From the NCBI RefSeq assembly GCF_900537115.1, contig NZ_UNRG01000005.1:160539-224538 (forward strand): 64,000 nt of DNA, read 5' to 3'. The notes under the pieces are model-generated. The model was given only the letters and a program-made list of their open reading frames with translations. It was not told the origin of the DNA and did no database searches. Source of the DNA: Arthrobacter sp. Alg241-R88. Lineage in GTDB: Bacteria; Actinomycetota; Actinomycetes; Actinomycetales; Micrococcaceae. How positions within the stretch are numbered: the first letter of the stretch is position 1; each line of letters starts with the position of its first letter. This document shows positions 33,150-41,824 of the stretch, one piece after another. The position numbers and the translations under genes are program-made.

Positions 33150-34283
33150 CTAGCCGCGGAGGACGGCCACTGCCTCGTCCACAGTGTCCACCAGGAAGAT
33201 CCGTTCGGCCATGGGCCTGCCCTCAGCCAGGCTGCGGAGCATGGGCCACGCCGGATACTGGTGTTCCCAATGGTTCCTTCCCACCAGCACCATGGGCGTA
33301 ATTTTTTCGCGGGCGCCGTAGTAGTTCTCGCAGGCGTCCTGGAAAATCTCCTGGACCGTCCCTGCGGCTCCCGGCAGGAAGATGATGCCGCCTTGGCAGA
33401 GCTCGAGCAGGATGGCTTCGCGGATGGCGTTGGCGAAGTACTTGGCGATGTGGGTGGCGAAGTAGTTGGGCGGCTCGTGTCCATAGAACCAGGTGGGGAT
33501 GCCAAGCGACGGCGTTCCGCCCGGAAAACGTTCGACGACGGCAGCGGCCGCCCGCGCCCACGCGGACACCGAGGGACGGAACCCCGGGACGGAGGCGAGG
33601 CCCGCCAGCGCAGCCTGCAGCCCGCCGTCGTCCGCGTTGCTCAGGTAAGCGCCCAGGTTGGCTGCCTCCATGGCTCCCGGTCCCCCACCGGTCGCCACCA
33701 CATGCCCGTTTCGGGCAAGCAGCCAGCCGAGCCGTGCGGCCTGGGTATAGTCAGCGGTCCCCCGCTGGGCCGCATGTCCGCCCATCACGCCCACCACGGA
33801 CCGGGCTGCGAACGGCCCCGAATGGAGTGCCTCCTCGAGGGCATCGCCGATGGCGTGGTCGTGCAGCGCTGACGCGAGGGTGGCGTCAAGCCGGTGCCGT
33901 TGCCCCGGTTGAATGCTCCACTGGTAGATGCGGGCGTCCGGCAGTTGTTCGTACGGCGCATCGGTGAGCCCGGCGTATAGCTCTACGGGCGAATACAAAC
34001 TGCCCCGGTAGGGGTTGAACGGAACGGACTCGAGGCGCGGGAAGATCAGGGCGCCCCGGCGGCGGAGGGCATCCTCCGTCCCATCGTCAAAGGTGCAGCC
34101 AAGGAAGATGGCGCCTGCAACGTTCACCTGCTCCAGGACAGCCGAGCGCCCGCGGAGGTCCAGCGACTGCGCGTGCCAGCCTTCCAGGTCCGCACTGCCT
34201 GCCCTGACCAGGCTGTCGAAGGTGACGAGGTCGTCCACGTCAAGGCTTCGGGGGCTGGGGCCAAGGTTTCCGGAGAGATTCAT
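33150..34283 (-). CDS. LOG/TIGR00730-like Rossmann protein
   Basis: 377 aa. The C-terminal half has a lysine-decarboxylase-like (LOG) nucleotide-binding fold: SVVGVMGGHAAQRG, GHVVATGGGPGAMEAANLGAYL and FLPGAAGTVQEIFQD, which matches the PGGxGTxxE motif with A for one G. LOG proteins are phosphoribohydrolases for nucleotides/cytokinins. The N-terminal 150 residues are an extra domain not seen in short LOG proteins. ATG at 34283 follows GGAGGAAGG. Convergent with the protease gene. Enzymatic activity is uncertain. Confidence 0.75.
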   Translation of the reverse strand: MNLSGNLGPSPRSLDVDDLVTFDSLVRAGSADLEGWHAQSLDLRGRSAVLEQVNVAGAIFLGCTFDDGTEDALRRRGALIFPRLESVPFNPYRGSLYSPVELYAGLTDAPYEQLPDARIYQWSIQPGQRHRLDATLASALHDHAIGDALEEALHSGPFAARSVVGVMGGHAAQRGTADYTQAARLGWLLARNGHVVATGGGPGAMEAANLGAYLSNADDGGLQAALAGLASVPGFRPSVSAWARAAAAVVERFPGGTPSLGIPTWFYGHEPPNYFATHIAKYFANAIREAILLELCQGGIIFLPGAAGTVQEIFQDACENYYGAREKITPMVLVGRNHWEHQYPAWPMLRSLAEGRPMAERIFLVDTVDEAVAVLRG

Positions 34284-34336
34284 GCGTACCTTCCTCCCAC
34301 GCTGCTCATTTACCCAGCGTAGGGCACCATCCAAAA

Positions 34337-34401
34337 GCAACGCGGGGTCAGACCCTGCCTATCCGGAACTCCGGAGAGGGCTGGATCTGACCCCGCGTTG
34401 C
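34337..34401 (-). repeat. 65-nt nested stem-loop element, copy A (terminator position)
   Basis: GCAACGCGGGGTCAGA (34337-34352) pairs perfectly with 34386-34401, enclosing a 33-nt loop with inner stems GCCT/GGGC and CCGG/CCGG. It lies 20 nt after the stop of the iolT-like gene at 34422. A homologous copy is at 53525-53588. Confidence 0.85.
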
Positions 34402-34421
34402 CTGAAGGCGTGGAGCGCCGC

Positions 34422-35825
34422 TTACACGCGGACCGGTGCCACGCCTTCCCGGAAGTGCGCTTCCAAATCCTCGAGCGAGTGGCCCTTGGTTTCGGGGACG
34501 AACTTGGTGACGAAGGCGAGGGAAGCAACGTTGACCAGGACGAAGAGTCCGAACGTGCCCGTGGATCCCAGCGCTTCGACGACGATCGGGAACAGGAAGG
34601 AAATAGCGGCGTTGACCGTCCACAGCGCGAAGACGGCGACCCCCATCGCAAAGCCGCGGATGGCCAGCGGGAACATCTCCGAAAGGAGCAGCCACACGCA
34701 GGTACCAATGAAGCACTGGACGAAGGCAACGAACAGCATCATCGCGGCGAGAATGGTGTAACTGGCCAGGTCAGACTGGGGAAGCAGGAAGACCACTGCC
34801 AGCAGGGCCTGCGAACCCACCACCCCGGAGAAGCCAATGATCAGCATCTTCCGGCGGCCGATAAAGCCCAGCAGCCAGATTCCAAGGATGGTCATCAGGA
34901 CCGACGTCACGCCAACGCCGATGGTAGCAACGAGGGACGCGCTCACACCCAGGCCGCTCTTTTCAAGAATGGTGGGGGCGTAGTAATTCACTGTATTGAT
35001 ACCGGTGGCTTGCTGGACTGTGGCAAGGCCAATGCCGATCCACAGCAGCCGGCGCATCCACGGGTTGTCCCGAAGGTCCCGCCAGACGTGGCCGCGTTCC
35101 TTCTTCGCAGTTTGTGCGGTCAGGGCGATTTCTTCGAATTCGGCGGCTGCCTCCTCCGGCGTACGGCTCAAATTCAGAACGCGCCGGCTGTCCTCGAAGC
35201 GACCGCGGATGGCGTACCAGCGGGGAGATTCAGGCAGGAGCAGCATGCCTGCCAGCAGTGCGAGGGCGGGCAGCGAAGCAATGCCGAGCATGGTGCGCCA
35301 GACTTCCGTGTCCTGGATCAGTGCATCCAGGAGGGCGTTGATGGCGAAGGCCAGCATCTGGCCGGTCACAATCATCAGCTCATTGATGGTCACCATCCGG
35401 CCGCGGAGGTGGGCGGGTGCCATCTCTGCCAGGTACAACGGGCAGGTGACGGCTGCAGCGCCCACGCCGAGGCCCAGCAGGATGCGGGCTGCGATCATGA
35501 AGGTAACAGTGGGGGCGATGGCGCAGCCGATGGCGCCGAAGAGGAACAGGAGCGCGCAAACCAGCAGGGAGCCGCGGCGTCCGAGTTTATCGGCCATGCG
35601 GCCGCCGGCCAGGGCGCCAACCGCCGCGCCAGGAAAGAGCAGCGCACTCACCACTGTTGCTTCTTCAACGGAGTTCATGTTCAGCGAGTCGTTCATGTAC
35701 AGGAGCGCGCCGGAGATAACGCCTGTGTCGTAGCCGAAGAGCAGGCCACCGAGGGTGGAAATCACTGTCAGCCGCGCGAGGTAGCCGCGGCTCCTGGTGC
35801 CAGGGGATTGGTTCTGCAACAGCAT
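34422..35825 (-). CDS. iolT: MFS sugar porter, probable myo-inositol transporter (copy 1)
   Basis: 467 aa with 12 transmembrane helices. Sugar-porter signatures are FGYDTGVISGALLYM, GGRMADKLGRR, PLYLAEMAPAHLRGRMV, PESPRWYAIRGR, the QQATGINTVNYYAPTI helix and closing PETKGHSLEDLE. A proton-coupled inositol porter is the likely role given the adjacent iol genes. A LacI-type palindrome (35891-35904) sits 65 nt upstream, shared with the 38.9-kb isomerase gene, so the two appear co-regulated. AGAGG ribosome-binding site. Confidence 0.85.
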   Translation of the reverse strand: MLLQNQSPGTRSRGYLARLTVISTLGGLLFGYDTGVISGALLYMNDSLNMNSVEEATVVSALLFPGAAVGALAGGRMADKLGRRGSLLVCALLFLFGAIGCAIAPTVTFMIAARILLGLGVGAAAVTCPLYLAEMAPAHLRGRMVTINELMIVTGQMLAFAINALLDALIQDTEVWRTMLGIASLPALALLAGMLLLPESPRWYAIRGRFEDSRRVLNLSRTPEEAAAEFEEIALTAQTAKKERGHVWRDLRDNPWMRRLLWIGIGLATVQQATGINTVNYYAPTILEKSGLGVSASLVATIGVGVTSVLMTILGIWLLGFIGRRKMLIIGFSGVVGSQALLAVVFLLPQSDLASYTILAAMMLFVAFVQCFIGTCVWLLLSEMFPLAIRGFAMGVAVFALWTVNAAISFLFPIVVEALGSTGTFGLFVLVNVASLAFVTKFVPETKGHSLEDLEAHFREGVAPVRV

Positions 35826-35890
35826 TGTTGCCTCTCAGATTCTCTTAGGGACGGTTGACCCGATCCGGAATGTGATGCGTGCCACTGACT

Positions 35891-35905
35891 TTAGAGCGCT
35901 CTAAT
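35891..35905. promoter_or_regulatory. LacI-type operator before iolT copy 1
   Basis: TTAGAGCGCTCTAAT; the first 14 bases form a perfect palindrome with the central CG typical of LacI/GalR operators. The same 15-mer is at 38860-38874. Confidence 0.75.
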
Positions 35906-36024
35906 AACATTCGTCAAGGAAAAGTCTTAATGTCAGAACAATTTGCTCCGGGTTAGGGGTGCCCTTGGGCCCGCCCCACCTCTTGACCCGCCCCGCGCGC
36001 CTGCTACGATCAAAGGCGAAAGTA

Positions 36025-36034
36025 TGTCCTATCA
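36025..36034. promoter_or_regulatory. Candidate IolR(GntR) site upstream of the GntR gene
   Basis: TGTCCTATCA preceded by AAGTA. It resembles TGTCCTGTCA at 51984 and TGTACTGACA at 52000 and 52487, suggesting autoregulation by the GntR protein. It fits 9 of 10 positions of the Corynebacterium IolR consensus as I recall it. Confidence 0.45.
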
Positions 36035-36113
36035 AGAGAACATATGATGGCAAAGCAGCCGCTTCGGCCTTAGGGGGCCGGGCTGGGCCGCAACCAGGAA
36101 CAGGAAACAAGAC

Positions 36114-36854
36114 GTGGCGAACAACCTGGGTCTCAGCATCGACCGATCCTCTCCCGTCCCCCTGTACCACCAGGTGGTACAGGGCATAGAAGCAGCGATC
36201 TACAGCGGTGTCCTGGAACCGGGCAGCCGCCTGGACAATGAGATCGACCTCGCGGCCCAGCTGAACCTTTCCCGTCCTACTATGCGCAAGGCCATGGATG
36301 AGCTGGTCAGGTCCGGGCTCCTGGTGCGCAAAAGGGGTGTGGGAACGCAGGTGGTGTCGAGCCAGGTGCGCCGTCCGCTGGAGCTCTCCAGCCTCTACGA
36401 CGACCTCACCAACAACGGCAAAAAGCCCACTACCGAGGTCCTGAGCTTTTCCCATGTGGAAGCCGATGACGCCATCCTCGCTACCCTGCAGCTTCCTGCC
36501 GGATCCAAGGTGTACCATTTCACCCGGCTGCGGAAAGTGGGCGGCAAACCACTTGCACTCATGGAGAACTGGGTGCGGGATGACATTGCCGCCATGGACG
36601 AGGCAATGCTCGCGGCCGAAGGCCTTTATGCAATCCTCCGCAGGGGCGGAGTCAACTTCCGGCTGGCCAACCAGCGCATCGGCGCCATGATCGCCAACGA
36701 TTACCAGGCCTCCATGCTCGACACAGCTGCCGGGTCCGCCCTGGTCACCATGGAACGCACGGCCGTGGACGATACCGGCCGCCGCGTGGAAACCGGGCAC
36801 CACGTGTACCGGGCGGATTCCTACAGCTTTGAAATGACACTCGTACAGCGCTAA
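36114..36854 (+). CDS. iolR: GntR family regulator, probable inositol regulator
   Basis: 246 aa, HutC/FadR-like GntR protein. N-terminal winged HTH (PVPLYHQVVQGIEAAIYSGVLEPGSRLDNEIDLAAQLNLSRPTMRKAMDELVRSGLL) and a UTRA-type ligand domain (YHFTRLRKVGGKPLALMENWVRDD...VETGHHVYRADSYSFEM). GTG start. It directly precedes iolB by 18 nt, so it is probably co-transcribed with it. Its likely operators are found at its own promoter and before iolC. The regulon assignment is inferred from position and motif sharing. Confidence 0.85.
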   Translation: MANNLGLSIDRSSPVPLYHQVVQGIEAAIYSGVLEPGSRLDNEIDLAAQLNLSRPTMRKAMDELVRSGLLVRKRGVGTQVVSSQVRRPLELSSLYDDLTNNGKKPTTEVLSFSHVEADDAILATLQLPAGSKVYHFTRLRKVGGKPLALMENWVRDDIAAMDEAMLAAEGLYAILRRGGVNFRLANQRIGAMIANDYQASMLDTAAGSALVTMERTAVDDTGRRVETGHHVYRADSYSFEMTLVQR

Positions 36855-36872
36855 CACAAAGGAGCCACCTCC

Positions 36873-37766
36873 ATGACCAACTGGGTCTACCCGCTCGGCA
36901 CCGCCACTGACGGCACATGGGATGTCTCGATCGGAACCTCCGACTCTTCTCTCACCGTGGACGGGTGGGCACACACGGGCCTGAAGGTCGCCACCCTTAC
37001 GGCAGGGGCCGACGTCGTACTCCCAGCTGCCGCTGAGGAACGCATCGTTGTGCCGCTCAGCGGCTCCTTCACCGTTACCGTGGCTGGGATGGAGTGCAAG
37101 CTGAACGGCCGCCCGTCCGTGTTCCACGGACCCAGCGACGTCCTCTATTCAGGAACGGGACGCGACGTCACCATCAGCTCTGCCGACGGCGGCCGGGTTG
37201 CCGTTGCCACCGCCCCGGCGGGCGCCTCCTACCCCACACGGTTGGTGACGGCGGCAGAAACGCCGGTGGAACTGCGCGGGGCCGGCAATTGCTCCCGCCA
37301 GGTCCACAACTTCGGCACCCCGGCTGCACTCGAAGCCGACCGTTTCATTGTGTGCGAGGTCCTCACCCCGGCCGGCAACTGGTCTTCCTACCCTCCGCAT
37401 AAGCACGACGAGGAAAAGGACGGCGAAACCCACCTCGAGGAAATCTATTACTTCGAGACGAGGGTTGCCGACGGGTCTGCTGCGCCTGCCGACGCCGACG
37501 CCATCGGCTACCAGCGCGTCTACGCGTCCGATGAGCGGCCCATCGACGTCTCTGCCGAGGTCCGCACGGGCGATGTGGTCCTGGTCCCCTACGGCTGGCA
37601 CGGCCCGGCCATGGCGGCGCCAGGCTATGACCTCTACTACCTGAACGTGATGGCCGGCCCGGGTCCGGTCCGTGAATGGCTGATCAGCGACGACCCGCAC
37701 CACGGCTGGGTGCGTCAAAGCTGGGACGCCCAGGACATTGATCCGCGGTTGCCGTTCGGATCCTAG
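36873..37766 (+). CDS. iolB: 5-deoxy-glucuronate isomerase
   Basis: 297 aa bicupin. It converts 5-deoxy-D-glucuronate to 2-deoxy-5-keto-D-gluconate in myo-inositol breakdown. Key features are the C-terminal cupin metal site SSYPPHKHDEE...ETHLEEIYYFE, then GDVVLVPYGWHGPAMAAPGYDLYYLNVMAGP, all hallmark IolB strings. AAAGGAG precedes the ATG. It is separated from the main minus-strand iol operon and lies between the GntR and LacI regulators. Confidence 0.93.
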   Translation: MTNWVYPLGTATDGTWDVSIGTSDSSLTVDGWAHTGLKVATLTAGADVVLPAAAEERIVVPLSGSFTVTVAGMECKLNGRPSVFHGPSDVLYSGTGRDVTISSADGGRVAVATAPAGASYPTRLVTAAETPVELRGAGNCSRQVHNFGTPAALEADRFIVCEVLTPAGNWSSYPPHKHDEEKDGETHLEEIYYFETRVADGSAAPADADAIGYQRVYASDERPIDVSAEVRTGDVVLVPYGWHGPAMAAPGYDLYYLNVMAGPGPVREWLISDDPHHGWVRQSWDAQDIDPRLPFGS

Positions 37767-37798
37767 GTACCCCGCTTTCACTGGCATGATGGAGTCTT

Positions 37799-38821
37799 GT
37801 GAAGCAGACTCCCGCCGCCAACCGGCCCGTCACCATGGAGGATGTCGCCCGTGAAGCAGGCGTAAGCCGGGCACTGGTGTCGTTGGTCATGCGTGACTCG
37901 CCAAAGGTCTCGCCGGGCAAACGTGCCGCCGTCCTCGAAACGGCCGACGCCTTGGGCTATTCCCCCAACCGGTTGGCGAGCCGCCTGGCCAGCCACCGCA
38001 CCAAAACTTTGGGCGTCCTCTTCCTCGACCTTCACAACCCGGTTTTTGCTGACATCTACGACGGCATCGCTGAAGGCATCGAGGGCAGCGGCAACCAAAT
38101 GATGGTCGCCGTGGGCTCGGCAGATCCCAGGACAGAACTGGAGGCGGTCCGCTCATTCGTGGATCTCCGGGCGGACGGCGTCCTCCTTGCCGGTTACACC
38201 GGTTCGGAGGGAGATCTGGCATCGGCCCTCCGAGGGACTCCCGCCGTCGTCATCACACGGGAGTTGGATGCCGACGGCGTTGATTCTGTCCTCACTGACG
38301 ACTTCCAGTCCGGGGTACTTGCCGTGGAGCACCTCCATGAACTGGGACACCGACGCATCGCCCACGTAGACATCTCCGACTGGCTTCCCTACACCGCCCG
38401 CAGGGAGGGCTACCTTCACGCGATGGAGCAGTTCGGTTTGGAACCAATGCTGGTCCACAGCGACATGACCGAGCGCGGCTCACGGGAGGTGATGGAGAAT
38501 TTCCTGGCTACCGGCACCCCCTTGCCCACAGCGATTTTTACCCACAATGACCTCACCGCAATGGGCGTCATGGAAGCCCTGCACGCCCACGGCCTGGCGG
38601 TTCCGGACGACGTGGCAATTATCGGCTGCGACAACATCGAAGTGGCAGCCTCGCCCCTGATTGGGCTCACGTCCATCGACCAGCACGCCCGTGAGCTCGG
38701 CCGCTCCGCAGCAGAAGTCATGCTGGACAGAATTGCGCAGCCAGGCGGCCCCGCTATCACCCGCAAACTTGAACCAGCCTTGATGGTCCGCAATTCCACC
38801 GCCGGGAGCACCAAGCAATAA
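37799..38821 (+). CDS. LacI family transcriptional regulator
   Basis: 340 aa. HTH at the N-terminus (VTMEDVAREAGVSRALVSLVMRDSPKVSPGKRAAVLETADALGYSPNRLASRLAS) including the hinge helix, then a periplasmic-binding-like sugar domain (TLGVLFLDLHNPVFADIYDGI, VAIIGCDNIEVAASPLIGLTSID). GTG start with GGAG 4-5 nt away. It probably recognises TTAGAGCGCTCTAA at 35891 and 38860. The effector is likely inositol or a pathway intermediate. Confidence 0.9.
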   Translation: MKQTPAANRPVTMEDVAREAGVSRALVSLVMRDSPKVSPGKRAAVLETADALGYSPNRLASRLASHRTKTLGVLFLDLHNPVFADIYDGIAEGIEGSGNQMMVAVGSADPRTELEAVRSFVDLRADGVLLAGYTGSEGDLASALRGTPAVVITRELDADGVDSVLTDDFQSGVLAVEHLHELGHRRIAHVDISDWLPYTARREGYLHAMEQFGLEPMLVHSDMTERGSREVMENFLATGTPLPTAIFTHNDLTAMGVMEALHAHGLAVPDDVAIIGCDNIEVAASPLIGLTSIDQHARELGRSAAEVMLDRIAQPGGPAITRKLEPALMVRNSTAGSTKQ

Positions 38822-38859
38822 CTGCCCGGTGGAACCCCGCCAACTCATTGACACGGGAA

Positions 38860-38874
38860 TTAGAGCGCTCTAAT
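38860..38874. promoter_or_regulatory. LacI-type operator before the 38.9-kb isomerase gene
   Basis: TTAGAGCGCTCTAAT, identical to the site before iolT copy 1; with the preceding A it forms a 16-bp perfect palindrome. It lies 43 nt before the ATG at 38917. Confidence 0.75.
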
Positions 38875-38916
38875 CTGAGGGATAATCCTCCGCACTTCAG
38901 AAAGCCGAGCCATCCC

Positions 38917-39912
38917 ATGCCTGAAAACCACATCAAGCTAGGCGTCTACACCGCCATCCTGCACCAGTACGGGTTGCCCGAAGCCCTGAAGACCATCAAG
39001 GATCTTGGGCTTGACGGCGCGGAGATCAATGCCGGCGGCTTCATCGGCACCCCGCACCTGCCGGTTGAAGACATCCTCTCGTCCGATGCCGCCGTCGACG
39101 ACTACCTCGGGACGTTCGCTGAAGCTGGCATCGCCCTCACCGGACTGAACGTCAACGGCAACCCACTCCACCCGGACACGGAAGTCCGCGAAAAGCACAG
39201 TGCGGACCTGCAGCGCTCCATAGAACTCGCTGCCCGCCTCGGCGTGAAGCGCATCGTAGCCATGTCAGGGCTCCCGGGCGGCCACCCGGGCGCGACAGCG
39301 CCCAACTGGGCCGTAAACCCCTGGGACAGCGCCTACCTGGACATCCTGGACTACCAGTGGGACATCGCCGTGGACTACTGGAAGGACGTCAACGCCCGCG
39401 CTGCGGGCCATGACGTCAAGGTGGCCATTGAAATGCATCCCCAAAACCTCGTCTTCAATCCGGCCACGATGATCCGCCTCGTAGAGCGGACCGGAGCGAC
39501 GCATGTTGGCGCTGAGATGGACCCGAGCCACCTTTTTTGGCAGGGAATCGACCCGGTCGCCGCCATCAAGCACTTGGGCCCGCTCGTGTTCCATGCGGCC
39601 GCGAAGGACACCCGGATAAACGAAGCCTGCAAGATTAACGGGGTTCTGGATGACCGATTCCGGCGCCTCTCCCCCGACGAGGAGCGCCTCAACATCGGCG
39701 GCCGCTACTTCGTCAACGAGTGGCCCAGGAACTCGAGCTGGGACTTCGTCGCTGTCGGCCGCGGACACGACGTCGAGTTCTGGCGGGACTTCCTGGCCGC
39801 CCTTGCCGACGTGGACCCGGGCATGGCCGTGAACATCGAACATGAAGATATGGAACTGGGCCGCATTGAGGGCCTCCAGGTCGCCGCGGCAATCTTGAAG
39901 GCAGCACTCTAG
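38917..39912 (+). CDS. Sugar phosphate isomerase/epimerase (TIM barrel), inositol-related
   Basis: 331 aa, xylose-isomerase-like TIM barrel: IKLGVYTAILHQYGLPEALKTIKDLGLDGAEINAGG, KVAIEMHPQNLVFNPATM, HVGAEMDPSHLFWQGID and NIEHEDME supply the Glu/Asp/His metal ligands. It is one of three paralogues in the cluster. The LacI operator upstream links it to iolT copy 1. It may be an inosose isomerase or epimerase allowing use of other inositol stereoisomers. ATG at 38917 was chosen by homology; the stop overlaps the convergent MFS gene by 4 nt. Confidence 0.82.
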   Translation: MPENHIKLGVYTAILHQYGLPEALKTIKDLGLDGAEINAGGFIGTPHLPVEDILSSDAAVDDYLGTFAEAGIALTGLNVNGNPLHPDTEVREKHSADLQRSIELAARLGVKRIVAMSGLPGGHPGATAPNWAVNPWDSAYLDILDYQWDIAVDYWKDVNARAAGHDVKVAIEMHPQNLVFNPATMIRLVERTGATHVGAEMDPSHLFWQGIDPVAAIKHLGPLVFHAAAKDTRINEACKINGVLDDRFRRLSPDEERLNIGGRYFVNEWPRNSSWDFVAVGRGHDVEFWRDFLAALADVDPGMAVNIEHEDMELGRIEGLQVAAAILKAAL

Positions 39913-41147
39913 AGGCCGGCGCGCACCTCACGCACTGCAGGCTGGGCTGGGTCGGCGGGGGAATCTGCAGCATTGCCTGACCCGCCGGCAACTACAGCTG
40001 ACCGGCGCGCCTTGGCTGCCGCCAATGCCATGACCACCAATCCCACCAGTGTGATGCCGGCACCTGCCCAGATGGGTGAGGTGTAGCCGAGCCCTGCTGT
40101 GATGGTGACACCGCCCAGCCAGGCACCCAGGGCATTGCCCACGTTGAACGCGCCGATGTTGGCACCCGAGGCCAGGGTGGGTGCGCTGCTGGCGTACTTC
40201 ATCACCCGCATCTGCAGGCCGGGAACAGTGGCGAAGCCGAAGCCGCCCATCAGGACCAGCGATGCTACGGTCACTGCCTGATTGGCGGCAGTGAGCGCGA
40301 AAACCACAAGGATTGCAGAAAGTGCAGCCAGCACCACCAGCAGGGTCCGGTCCACGTTGCGGTCAGCTGCCCTGCCGCCCAGGGTGTTGCCGGCGAAGAG
40401 GCCCAGGCCAAAGATGATCAGCAGCCACGGAACGGTGGTGGAGGCGAAACCGGAGACTTCGGTGAGGGTGTAGGCAATGTAGGTGAAGGCGCCGAACATG
40501 CCGCCGAACCCAAGGATGGTCACCACGATGGAGAGCCATACCTGCCCCGAACGGAAGGCCTGCAGCTCGCGGCGCAGCCCACCGGCGTCGCCCTTTGTCC
40601 CGGCATTGCCGGGGACCAGCGCCAGGATCCCGGCGAGCGCCACCACACCGATTACCGTGATGGCCCAGAACGTGGCGCGCCACCCCGCAGCCTGGCCCAG
40701 CAGGGTTCCGAACGGAACACCCAGGACGTTTGCCGCCGTCAGCCCGGTGAACATCAGGGCGATGGCGCCCGCCTTCTTTGCCGGGGCAACCATGTCCGCG
40801 GCCACGACTGCACCAATGCCAAAAAATGCTCCATGGGCGAGTGCCGCGATAACCCGCCCCAGCATCATGGGCCAGTAGTCTGCGGCTGTGGCGGACAGCA
40901 GGTTGCCCACGATGAAGAGGACCAGCAGGCCGGCCAGCACGGGTTTACGGTCAAGGCGCGTTACCGCTGCCGTCAGCCCCAGTGCTCCCACCACTACAGC
41001 CAGCGCATAACCGGAAATGAGCCATCCTGCCGATGCTTCAGTGACACCGAAATCGGCCGCCACTTCAGGGAGCAGCCCCATAATGACGAACTCCGTCAAT
41101 CCAATTCCAAACCCGCCGAGGGCGAGGGCAATGAGGCCGATAGGCAT
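39909..41147 (-). CDS. MFS efflux transporter, DHA1 (sugar-efflux/AraJ-like) family
   Basis: 412 aa with 12 transmembrane helices. It starts MPIGLIALALGGFGIGLTEFVIMGLLPEVAADFGVTEASAGWLISGYAL, the classic opening of AraJ/PbuE/YdhP-type exporters, with GRVIAALAHGAFFGIG and motif C-like segments. AAAGGAG ribosome-binding site. It is divergent from a marR gene, which is its probable repressor. It is not an inositol gene by family; the pair interrupts the iol cluster. Confidence 0.9.
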   Translation of the reverse strand: MPIGLIALALGGFGIGLTEFVIMGLLPEVAADFGVTEASAGWLISGYALAVVVGALGLTAAVTRLDRKPVLAGLLVLFIVGNLLSATAADYWPMMLGRVIAALAHGAFFGIGAVVAADMVAPAKKAGAIALMFTGLTAANVLGVPFGTLLGQAAGWRATFWAITVIGVVALAGILALVPGNAGTKGDAGGLRRELQAFRSGQVWLSIVVTILGFGGMFGAFTYIAYTLTEVSGFASTTVPWLLIIFGLGLFAGNTLGGRAADRNVDRTLLVVLAALSAILVVFALTAANQAVTVASLVLMGGFGFATVPGLQMRVMKYASSAPTLASGANIGAFNVGNALGAWLGGVTITAGLGYTSPIWAGAGITLVGLVVMALAAAKARRSAVVAGGSGNAADSPADPAQPAVREVRAGL

Positions 41148-41194
41148 GGGGGTGCTCCTTTGAGCTGTACTCCGTAGGGAAAGGCGTCTAGAAT

Positions 41195-41250
41195 AGTTGC
41201 AGACGCGCGGTATTTATTGTTGCACATGCAAATATCCCGCGCAAGCAACT
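41195..41250. promoter_or_regulatory. 56-bp dyad between the efflux MFS and marR genes
   Basis: AGTTGC (41195) to GCAACT (41250), with inner GCGCGGTATTT against AAATATCCCGCGC and a core TTGCACATGCAA. The size and symmetry suggest tandem MarR dimer sites controlling both divergent genes. Confidence 0.6.
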
Positions 41251-41303
41251 ACTAATCGATGCAACAGGTGTACCTTGTGGGGCCGCCTCTGAGGAGTAAT
41301 GTC

Positions 41304-41753
41304 ATGGGCATTAAGGACGACGCTGTCGAGGTCCGCGCGCAGGGCTGGCGGACCTTGGCGGCCCTTCACGGCCTGATCGAGAACCAGCTGGAGCGTGCCC
41401 TTCAGGCTGGCTCGAAACTGTCAGTTGTGGAGTACACAGTCCTGGACGCCCTCAGTCGGCAGGACGGCTGGCACATGCGGATGCAGCAGCTGGCCCGGGC
41501 CAGCGCCCTCAGCCCCAGCGCCACCACGCGTCTGGTCAACCGGCTGGAGGACAGGGGGCTCCTGACCCGCATTCTTTGCGACGACGACCGGCGCGGCATC
41601 TACACGGAACTGACCCCGAGCGGCATCAGCCTCCTGGAGGAAGCGCGGCCCGTTCATGACGCCACACTGGAGCGTGCCCTGGACGAGGCCCAGGGCATCC
41701 CCGAACTGGCCACACTCGTGAACGCGCTGCCAAAGCTACACGCCCGGACGTAG
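41304..41753 (+). CDS. MarR family transcriptional regulator
   Basis: 149 aa. Winged HTH with LSVVEYTVLDALSRQDGWHMRMQQLARASALSPSATTRLVNRLEDRGLLTRILCDDDRRGIYTELTPSG, the DxRxxxxxLT wing of MarR. ATG at 41304 follows GAGGAG at 8 nt. Divergent from the DHA1 exporter gene; convergent with iolT copy 2, from which a terminator separates it. Confidence 0.9.
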   Translation: MGIKDDAVEVRAQGWRTLAALHGLIENQLERALQAGSKLSVVEYTVLDALSRQDGWHMRMQQLARASALSPSATTRLVNRLEDRGLLTRILCDDDRRGIYTELTPSGISLLEEARPVHDATLERALDEAQGIPELATLVNALPKLHART

Positions 41754-41758
41754 CCACG

Positions 41759-41798
41759 AAATGATGCCCCCTTGAGACAGGCTCAAAGGGGCATCATT
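41759..41798. terminator. Bidirectional terminator between marR and the iol operon
   Basis: AATGATGCCCCCTTGAG pairs with CTCAAAGGGGCATCATT (one mismatch) around a 5-nt loop. It ends the marR gene and, on the other strand, the long iol operon 27 nt after the iolT stop. Confidence 0.85.
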
Positions 41799-41824
41799 CG
41801 AAGGTGTTCTGCGGTGGAGACTGA

